Of a stretch of DNA of 64,000 nucleotides, positions 44,470-51,800 are shown piece after piece. The DNA is from Galbitalea sp. SE-J8 (lineage in GTDB: Bacteria > Actinomycetota > Actinomycetes > Actinomycetales > Microbacteriaceae). Under the pieces are notes generated by a model that saw only the letters and a program-made list of their open reading frames with translations, searched no databases and was not told the DNA's origin. The stretch covers positions 1 to 64,000 of the forward strand of contig NZ_JAUASV010000015.1 of NCBI RefSeq assembly GCF_030345695.1, read 5' to 3'. The translations under genes were made by a program, and so were the position numbers. The first letter of the stretch is position 1. Every line of letters begins with the position of its first letter.

Positions 44470-45894
44470 ATGGCGAGCGTGCGCAACTTCATCAACGGGG
44501 AGTACGTCGAGGCGCGGGGCGAGGGCGCGTTCGACGTCGTCGATCCGGCCACCGAGGAGGTGTACGCGTCGAGCCCGGTGAGCGGACCGGCGGACGTCGA
44601 CGCCGCGTTCTCGGCGGCCGCCGCGGCCTTCGCGACCTGGGGCGAGACGACGCCCGCGGAGCGTCAGCTCGCGCTGTTCCGCATCGCCGACGCGATCGAG
44701 GCCCGGGCCGCGGAGTTCGCCGCGGTCGAGTCGAAGGACACCGGCAAGCCGCTGAAGAGCCTCATCGAGGACGAGATCCTCGTCTCGGTCGACCAGATCC
44801 GGTTCTTCGCGGGCGAGGCCCGGCACCTGCAGGGCATGGCGACCGGCGAGTACCTCGCCGACCACACCAGCTCCATCCGCCGCGAGCCGATCGGCGTCGT
44901 CGGCCAGGTGACGCCGTGGAACTACCCGCTCAACATGGCGACCTGGAAGTTCGCGCCGGCGCTCGCCGCGGGCAACACCACGGTGCTCAAGCCCTCCGAC
45001 ACGACGCCGTCGTCGACGCTGCTGCTCGCCGAGGTCGCGGCCGAGTTCCTGCCGCCGGGCGTGCTCAATGTCATCACGGGCGACCGCACGACGGGCGCGC
45101 TCATGGTCGACCACCCCGTCCCGCAGCTGGTCTCGATCACCGGCAGCGTGCGGGCCGGCATGGAGGTCGCGCGCGCCGCATCCGCCGACCTCAAGCGCGT
45201 GCACCTGGAGCTCGGCGGCAAGGCGCCCGTCATCGTGTTCGCGGATGCCGACATCCCCGCCGCGGTCGAGGGCATCGGCGGCGCGGGCTATTTCAACGCC
45301 GGTCAGGACTGCACGGCGGCGACGCGCGTGCTCGTGCACGCGTCGATCCACGACGAGTTCGTCGCGGCGCTCACCGCCTGGGCGCGGGAGAACGCGACGA
45401 CGGGCGCGCCCGAGACGGACGTCTACTTCGGCCCGGTGAACAACGCGAGCCAGCTCGCCCGCGTCGCGGGGATGATCGAGCGGCTGCCCGACCACGCGAG
45501 CGTCGAGCTCGGCGGGCACCGCGTCGTCGGCGGCGGCTACTTCTACGAGGCGACCGTGGTGTCGGGCCTGCAGCAGGACGACGAGGCCATCCAGGACGAG
45601 ATCTTCGGCCCGGTGATCACCGTGCAGAGCTTCACCGACGAGGCCGAGGCGCTCGCTCACGCGAACGGCGTGCGCTACGGCCTGTCGTCGAGCGTCTGGA
45701 CGAGGGACCACGCCACGGCGCTGCGGATGGCGAAGCGGCTCGACTTCGGCTGCGTCTGGATCAACACGCACATCCCGCTCGTCGCGGAGATGCCGCACGG
45801 CGGGTTCAAGCACTCCGGCTACGGCAAGGACCTCTCGTCGTATGGCTTCGAGGATTACACTCGCGTCAAGCACGTGATGTCGTACATCGGTTGA
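44470..45894 (+). CDS. Gamma-aminobutyraldehyde dehydrogenase
   Basis: A 474-residue NAD(P)-dependent aldehyde dehydrogenase oxidising 4-aminobutanal to GABA in putrescine degradation. VTPWNYPLNMATWKFAPAL binds cofactor, the general base Glu is in LELGGKAPVIVF, and the catalytic Cys in NAGQDCTAATRVLVH. The QDCTA sequence, WINTHIPLVAEMPHGGFKHS and the C-terminal YTRVKHVMSYIG match the PatD/Prr group. It is divergent from an Lrp regulator and near an amine oxidase and aminotransferase, supporting the pathway. Confidence 0.94.
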   Translation: MASVRNFINGEYVEARGEGAFDVVDPATEEVYASSPVSGPADVDAAFSAAAAAFATWGETTPAERQLALFRIADAIEARAAEFAAVESKDTGKPLKSLIEDEILVSVDQIRFFAGEARHLQGMATGEYLADHTSSIRREPIGVVGQVTPWNYPLNMATWKFAPALAAGNTTVLKPSDTTPSSTLLLAEVAAEFLPPGVLNVITGDRTTGALMVDHPVPQLVSITGSVRAGMEVARAASADLKRVHLELGGKAPVIVFADADIPAAVEGIGGAGYFNAGQDCTAATRVLVHASIHDEFVAALTAWARENATTGAPETDVYFGPVNNASQLARVAGMIERLPDHASVELGGHRVVGGGYFYEATVVSGLQQDDEAIQDEIFGPVITVQSFTDEAEALAHANGVRYGLSSSVWTRDHATALRMAKRLDFGCVWINTHIPLVAEMPHGGFKHSGYGKDLSSYGFEDYTRVKHVMSYIG

Positions 45895-45979
45895 TCGACT
45901 CGCGCGCCGATCAGACCGATTCGGCGGCGGGCGGCAGCGGCTCCGACGCGGAGTCGGGTGTGCGGGGAGGGCAGCACGG

Positions 45980-46474
45980 GTGGACGAGTTCGACGACACC
46001 GAGGTGCGACGGCGCATCCCGAACCCGACGGGGCTGTCGTTCGAGGACACCATCATGCGCGCCCGGCTGCCGCAGGAGCCGCGTGCGGAGCTCGCCGCCG
46101 ACGAGGCGGTGCCCGCGCTCGACCTGTACGGCTTCCGGCTGAGCGGCTCGGAGGTCGTCGTCGTGCTCGACCGTCCCGCGGTCGTCGGCCGCCGTCCGGC
46201 GCCGCCGGGTCCCGCATCCGGTCTCGCGCCGCGCCTCGTCACGGTCGCGTCGCCGCGCCAGGAGGTCTCGTCGACGCACGTCGAGCTGCGTCAGGTCGGG
46301 GCGAGCGTGCTCGTCACCGACCTTCGCTCGACGAACGGCTCGATCGTGGTGTTCCCGGGCGCGCCGGGCCGCGCGCTGAGCGGCGGCGAGTCGATCGCCG
46401 TGACGCCCGGCACCCTCATCGACATCGGCGACGGAAACGTGATCGAGATCCTGCCGCTGAGCCAGGTCGACTGA
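45980..46474 (+). CDS. FHA domain protein 1
   Basis: A 164-residue cytosolic protein. A disordered acidic N-terminus contains several Thr (DDTEVRRR, NPTGLSFEDT), which could be kinase targets. The FHA fold (about 55-160) has GRRPAPP, the phosphothreonine-binding SSTHVELRQ and RSTNGSIV. FHA domains bind phosphothreonine peptides, so it probably links the adjacent kinase to partners. ggggagg 9 nt before GTG 45980 supports the start. It heads the co-directional kinase locus. Confidence 0.88.
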   Translation: MDEFDDTEVRRRIPNPTGLSFEDTIMRARLPQEPRAELAADEAVPALDLYGFRLSGSEVVVVLDRPAVVGRRPAPPGPASGLAPRLVTVASPRQEVSSTHVELRQVGASVLVTDLRSTNGSIVVFPGAPGRALSGGESIAVTPGTLIDIGDGNVIEILPLSQVD

Positions 46475-46517
46475 GAGAGATGAGTGCTGAGGGACGTGCA
46501 GTGACGGGGATCGGCCG

Positions 46518-47357
46518 ATGACCGAGATCGGGCAGGCGAGCGCTGCGACGACCGTGGCGTTCCGGGCGGCGGACGAGTCGCCCGTGCGCCTCGCCTGGGC
46601 GGCGGTGACGGATGTCGGACGCAAGCGCCAGACGAACGAGGACAGCTATCTCGTGCAGCCCCCGGTGTTCGCGGTCGCGGACGGCATGGGCGGGCACCTC
46701 GCGGGCGACCTCGCGAGCGCGGCCGTCGTCGTGCGGCTGAGCGAGCGGCTGACCGGCCCGACCGCGACGACGGCCGACGTCGAGCGCGCGCTCTTCGAGG
46801 CCACCTACGACATCGGCGTGATCGCGGGCGAGAGCGACATCGGCGTCGGCACGACCGTGACGGGCGCCGTGCTCATGGACATCGACGGCGTGCCGTATTT
46901 CGGCGTGTTCAACGTCGGCGACAGCCGGGTGTACGAGTTCGAGGGCGGCATGCTGCACCAGGTCACGACGGACCACTCGCTCGTGCAGGAGCTCGTCGAC
47001 TCGGGGCTCATCACGAGGGCGCAGGCCTTCCAGCATCCCGAGGGCAACATCATCACGCGCGCGATCGGCTTCGAGGCGCGCCCGGTGCCCGACTACGTGC
47101 TCGTGCCCGTGCGCCGCGGGCTCCGTCTCGTCGTGTGCTCGGACGGTCTCACCGGCGAGGTGCGCGAGGACCGGGTGCGCTCGATCGTCGCGGGGGCGCC
47201 GAGCGCGGATGCGGCGGCGAGCGGCCTCGTCGACGCGGCGCTCGTCGCGGGCGGTCGCGACAACGTCACGGTCGTCGTCGTCGACGTCGTCGACGGGCCG
47301 GAGCGCGGCGCTGACGACGACGACACGGCGCCCGACGGCAGGTTCGGCCTCCGCTGA
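46518..47357 (+). CDS. PP2C-type protein Ser/Thr phosphatase
   Basis: A 279-residue soluble PPM phosphatase. Metal-binding motifs are present: the VTDVGRKRQTNEDSYL region, VFAVADGMGGHLAGD, FNVGDSRVYEF, VVCSDGLTGEV and GGRDNVTVVVVDV. It would reverse the phosphorylations made by the kinase encoded next, the pstP/pknB logic of Actinobacteria. Unlike many PstP proteins it has no transmembrane tail. It ends 89 bp before the kinase, and that gap has a promoter-like site. Confidence 0.93.
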   Translation: MTEIGQASAATTVAFRAADESPVRLAWAAVTDVGRKRQTNEDSYLVQPPVFAVADGMGGHLAGDLASAAVVVRLSERLTGPTATTADVERALFEATYDIGVIAGESDIGVGTTVTGAVLMDIDGVPYFGVFNVGDSRVYEFEGGMLHQVTTDHSLVQELVDSGLITRAQAFQHPEGNIITRAIGFEARPVPDYVLVPVRRGLRLVVCSDGLTGEVREDRVRSIVAGAPSADAAASGLVDAALVAGGRDNVTVVVVDVVDGPERGADDDDTAPDGRFGLR

Positions 47358-47410
47358 TCCCCAGCGTTCTCCCGGCCGGTTCCAATATTCCGAAAGGAAC
47401 TCGAAAACCG

Positions 47411-47416
47411 TAGAAT
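47411..47416 (+). promoter_or_regulatory. -10 hexamer TAGAAT upstream of the kinase
   Basis: TAGAAT sits in a short AT-rich island (aatattccgaaagga upstream) 30 nt before the kinase ATG; TTCCGA at 47388-47393 is a weak -35 at 17-nt spacing. It suggests that the kinase to FtsK genes can be expressed apart from the FHA-PP2C pair. Confidence 0.45.
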
Positions 47417-47446
47417 GGGGCGAACGTTTCGCGGGGGAGGGGCGCC

Positions 47447-48865
47447 ATGGCCAGACGGCTTCCGTCGCAGCCCCCCGCGCTGCCCGGGTTCAGCTACGTG
47501 CGCGTGCTCGGCTCGGGCGGATTCGCCGACGTCTTCCTCTACGAGCAGAACATGCCGCGGCGCCAGGTCGCGGTCAAGGTGCTGCTGAGCGAGGTCGTCA
47601 ACGACGGCGTGCGGCAGATGTTCCAGGCCGAGGCGAACCTCATGGCGCAGCTGAGCGCGCATCCGTCGATCCTCACCGTGTACCAGGCGAGCGTGTCGTC
47701 GGACGGCCGCCCGTACCTCGTCATGGAGCTGTGCAGTTCGTCGCTCGCCACGCGCTACCGCTCCGAGCTGCTGCCGGTGGCCGAGGTGCTGCGCATCGGC
47801 GTCAAGATCGGCAGCGCGATCGAGACCGCGCACCGGGCGGGCGTGCTGCACCGCGATCTCAAGCCGTCCAACATCCTGATGACGGCATACGGCCACCCCG
47901 TGCTCGCCGACTTCGGCATCGCCGCGACGCTCGCCGAGGTCGACTCGCAGGAGGCCGTCGGCCTGTCCATCCCGTGGTCGGCGCCCGAGGTGCTGATGGA
48001 CGAGTCGGCGGGCACCGTGCGGAGCGAGGTGTGGGCGTTCGCGGCGACCGTGTACTCGCTGCTCGCCGGGCGGTCGCCGTTCGAGGCGCCCGGCGGCGAC
48101 AACACCTCCGGCGCGCTCATCGGCCGCATCAACCGCGCGAAGCCGCATCCGGTGGACCGCCCCGACGCCCCGGAGTCGCTCGAGCGCGCACTGGCCCGCG
48201 GCCTCGCGCGCGCCCCGCGCGACCGGCCGGCGAGCGTGCTCGAGCTCGTGCGCGAGTTGCAGGCCGTCGAGGCCGAGCTCGGGCTCGCCCCGACCTCGAT
48301 CGAGGTGGCCATGGACGACTGGGCGCTCGCCACGGCGAGCGACCTCGCCGACCGCACCGTCGTGCGCGGTCTCCCGCGCGAGGTGACGCCGGCCGGCGCG
48401 AACGGACGCCGTCGCCGGCGCCGCGGGGCCGCTCCGGCGGCGCTCGACGCATCCGGCTCCCGCTCGGACCGCCGGGTCACGGGCTCGAGCCTCGGGCGTC
48501 CGTCGTCGCGCGGGGCGCAGGCGCTCGCCTGGGTGCTCGTCGCGGTCGCGGTCGTGCTCATCGCCGTCGGGGCGACCGTGGGCGTGCTGCTGCTGCGCAG
48601 CGACCGCGGCGAGGTGCCCGTGGTGTCCGACATCGCCGCCCGGGTCGCGGACGGCTCGATCGAGTTCAGCTGGCGCGACCCCGGCCTCGACGCCGGGGAC
48701 CAGTACCAGATCCGCACCGCCGACGGCGCCACGAGCGCCCAGACCGTGCCGCGGTTCGTGGTCGAGGCGCCGCCGGGCGACGAGGTGTGCGTGACCGTCA
48801 CGGTCGTCCACGACGGACGACCGGGCGCCCCGAGCGGCAGCAAGTGCGCGACCGTGCCGGGCTGA
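47447..48865 (+). CDS. Transmembrane Ser/Thr protein kinase with FN3-like sensor
   Basis: A 472-residue Hanks-type kinase. The Gly loop is GSGGFADVF (about 22-30), catalytic Lys44, HRDLKPSNIL with Asp137, and DFG with Asp155, so the core is active in principle. The segment before APE reads LSIPWSAPE rather than GTPxYMAPE, and the subdomain IX Asp is Glu (EVWAFA). A basic linker precedes one transmembrane helix (about 366-387) and an ~80-residue extracellular FN3-like domain with two Cys (EVCVTVT, SKCATVPG). PASTA repeats are absent. ggggagggg precedes the ATG. Confidence 0.92.
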   Translation: MARRLPSQPPALPGFSYVRVLGSGGFADVFLYEQNMPRRQVAVKVLLSEVVNDGVRQMFQAEANLMAQLSAHPSILTVYQASVSSDGRPYLVMELCSSSLATRYRSELLPVAEVLRIGVKIGSAIETAHRAGVLHRDLKPSNILMTAYGHPVLADFGIAATLAEVDSQEAVGLSIPWSAPEVLMDESAGTVRSEVWAFAATVYSLLAGRSPFEAPGGDNTSGALIGRINRAKPHPVDRPDAPESLERALARGLARAPRDRPASVLELVRELQAVEAELGLAPTSIEVAMDDWALATASDLADRTVVRGLPREVTPAGANGRRRRRRGAAPAALDASGSRSDRRVTGSSLGRPSSRGAQALAWVLVAVAVVLIAVGATVGVLLLRSDRGEVPVVSDIAARVADGSIEFSWRDPGLDAGDQYQIRTADGATSAQTVPRFVVEAPPGDEVCVTVTVVHDGRPGAPSGSKCATVPG

Positions 48866-48873
48866 TTCCGACC

Positions 48874-51800
48874 ATGCCGCTCTCCTGGCTGCGCGCCCAC
48901 CGCTCGTTCGCGGTCACCGCGACGATCGCGGTGATCGCCTCGGTGCTCGTCGCGGTCGCCGCGGTCACGAGCGCGGGGTTCGCGTCGCAGCGCGTCGACA
49001 CGGATGACGCGGCCGTCTGGGTCGCGGCGACCGACCTGGGGCACGTCGGCCGCGTGAACACGCAGATCGCCCAGCTCGACGCGGCCGTGCCGGTCGACGG
49101 CGCCGACGAGCGCATCGCGCAGGACGGCCGCACCGTCATCGCGCTCGACACCGCGGATGCCCGTGCCGACGTGCTCGACCCGGTCACCTCGGCCGTGACC
49201 GCGACCGTGCCGCTGCCGCCGGAGCAGCCCGACCTGTTCCTCGCCGGCGGGATCGCGGCGATCTTCTCGTCGGGCACCGGACAGCTCTGGCTGCGCGACG
49301 CCGCGGGGCTCGAGAGCTTCGACACGCGCTCGCGCGAGACGCTCGCGCTCGGTGCGGGCACGGTCGCGGACGCGACCCCCGGCGGCGTGCTCGTCGCCCT
49401 CACCGCGGCCACCGGCCAGGTGCGGCTCATCGATCTGGCGCGCGGCGAGGTGCGCAGCACCCGGGCCGCGGCGATCCCCGTCTCGAGGACCGTCACGGTC
49501 ACGGTGGCCGACGGGCACACGGCACTGCTCGACGCGGCGGCGCGGCGCCTCGAGGTCGACGGACACGTCGTCGACCTCTCCGCGATCGCGCCGGACGACG
49601 GCTCTCTCGTGCTGCAACGGCCGAGCGACGGCGGCGACGGGGTGCTCGTCGCGTACGACGGCGGCCTCGCGCTCGTGCCGTTCACGGGCGGCCCGCCGCG
49701 CATCCTCGTGCCGGAGGCGGCGGGCGCGCCGGTCGCCCCCGTCGTCGTGGCGGGCTGCGCGTTCGCGGCGTGGACGGGCGGCTCGGTGTGGCGCGACTGC
49801 GGCGACGGCGGCCGCGCTCTCTCCGCCGGAGTCGTCGGCTCGACGGGTCTCGCCTTCCAGCTCAACGGCGAGCACGTCGTGCTCAACGACACGGCGAGCG
49901 GCACGTCGTGGGCGGTGCAGGGCGACGGCGCGCGCGTCGACAACTGGGGCGACTTCGTCGATCCCGACACCCGGTCGGACGACGAGACGTCGACGGACGA
50001 CGAGGACGAGGTCGTCGTCGAGAAGGACCAGCGCCCGCCGATCGCGTCCGACGACGACCTCGGCGCCCGGCCCGGCCGCACGACCGTGCTGCCGGTGCTC
50101 GTGAACGACGTCGATCCGAACGGCGACGTGCTCGTCATCGCGTCCGTCGGCGCTCTCGCGGGTGTCGACGGTGCCGTCGTGCAGCTCATCGACGAGAACC
50201 AGCGACTGCAGATCTCGCTGCCCGACGACGCGGCCGGCGTCGCCCGGTTCGACTACACCGTGAGCGACGGGCGCGGCGGCACCGACTCGGCGCGCGTCAC
50301 GGTCTCGGTGCGCCCCGATTCGGTCAACGGCGCCCCGCGGCAGGTGCGCTCGACGACCCGGGAGGTCGCCGCCGGATCGAGCACGCTCGTGAGCGCCCTC
50401 GACGACTGGGTCGATCCGGACGGCGACCCGGTCTACGTGTCCTCCGCGGTCGTGAGCGCCCCGGACTCGGTCAGCTACACGCCCGACGGCTCCGTGCGGA
50501 TCAGCGCGGATGCCGGCAGCTCCGGCCGGCTGCCCGTCGCGCTCGCGGTCTCCGACGGCCGCGCGGTCGGCAGCGGATCGATCACGGCGACCGTCGTGAC
50601 GCGCAGCCGGCTGACCCTCGTCGTCGACCCGTTCGCGGTCGTCGTGCCGGCCGGGCAGGACGTGACGGTGTCGCCGCTCGACCACGTGCGCGGCCGCACC
50701 GACTCCGTGCGGCTCAACGCCGTGCCGCCGCGCACCGGGGCCACGATCACGCCGAACTACGACGCCGGCGAGTTCGTGTTCTCGAGCGACGAGGTGCGCA
50801 CCCACTACCTCACGTTCGTCGTCACCGACGACGACTCGACGGCCACCGGCGTCGTGCGCATCGACGTCGTGCCGCCGCCCGACGTCAATGCGACGCCGAT
50901 CACGGTGCCGAAGACCGCGTTCGTGCACGAGCAGTCGTCGACGGTGCTCGACGTGGCCGGCACCGACATCGATCCCGCCGGGGGCGTGCTCATCGTGACG
51001 GGGCTCGACGCATCGCCGGAGCACGTCGAGGCGGAGATCGTCGACCAGAGCGCGGTGCGCGTGTCGCTCACCGGACCGATCGCGAAGGGTGCGCGGATCG
51101 GCTACACCGTCACGAACGGGCTCGCGTCGGCGACCGGGTCGATCTCGGTGGTCGACATCCCGACGCCGCCGACCCGGCAGCCGCCGATCGCGCGCGACGA
51201 CGTCGCGACGGCGCGGGTGGGCGACGTCGTCACGATCGACGTGCTCGCCAACGACGAGCAGCCCGACGGCCTCCCGTTCTCGCTCGACCCGAGGCTCGTC
51301 GACCCGCTCACGGGCGCGAGCGGCCTGCTGTTCGCCTCCGGTGACCACCTGCGCTACCTCGCCCCCGACCATCCCGGAAACTTCGTCGGCGTCTACCAGA
51401 TCAGCGGATCCGACGGCCAGGTCGCGCAGGCCGAGGTGCGCATCCAGGTGCGCGAGGTCGATCCCGCCACGAACCGCGCCCCGGTGCCGCGGGCCGTGAC
51501 GGCGCGCGTGTTCGCGGGCCGCACCGTGCGCATCCCGATCCCGCTCGACGGGCTCGACCCCGACGGCGACTCGGTGCAGCTCATCGGCCAGTCGTCCAAC
51601 CCGGGTCGCGGGGCGGTCACGGCGACGGGCGCCGACTGGGTCGAGTACACGGCGGGCGAGTACTCGACCGGCACCGACTCGTTCGCGTACGCCGTGACGG
51701 ATGCGCTCGGCGCACGCGCGACCGGCACCGTGCGGATCGGGATCGCCGCGCCGGTCGGCGGCACGCGCGACCCGGTGGCCACGCGCGACGAGGTGACGGT

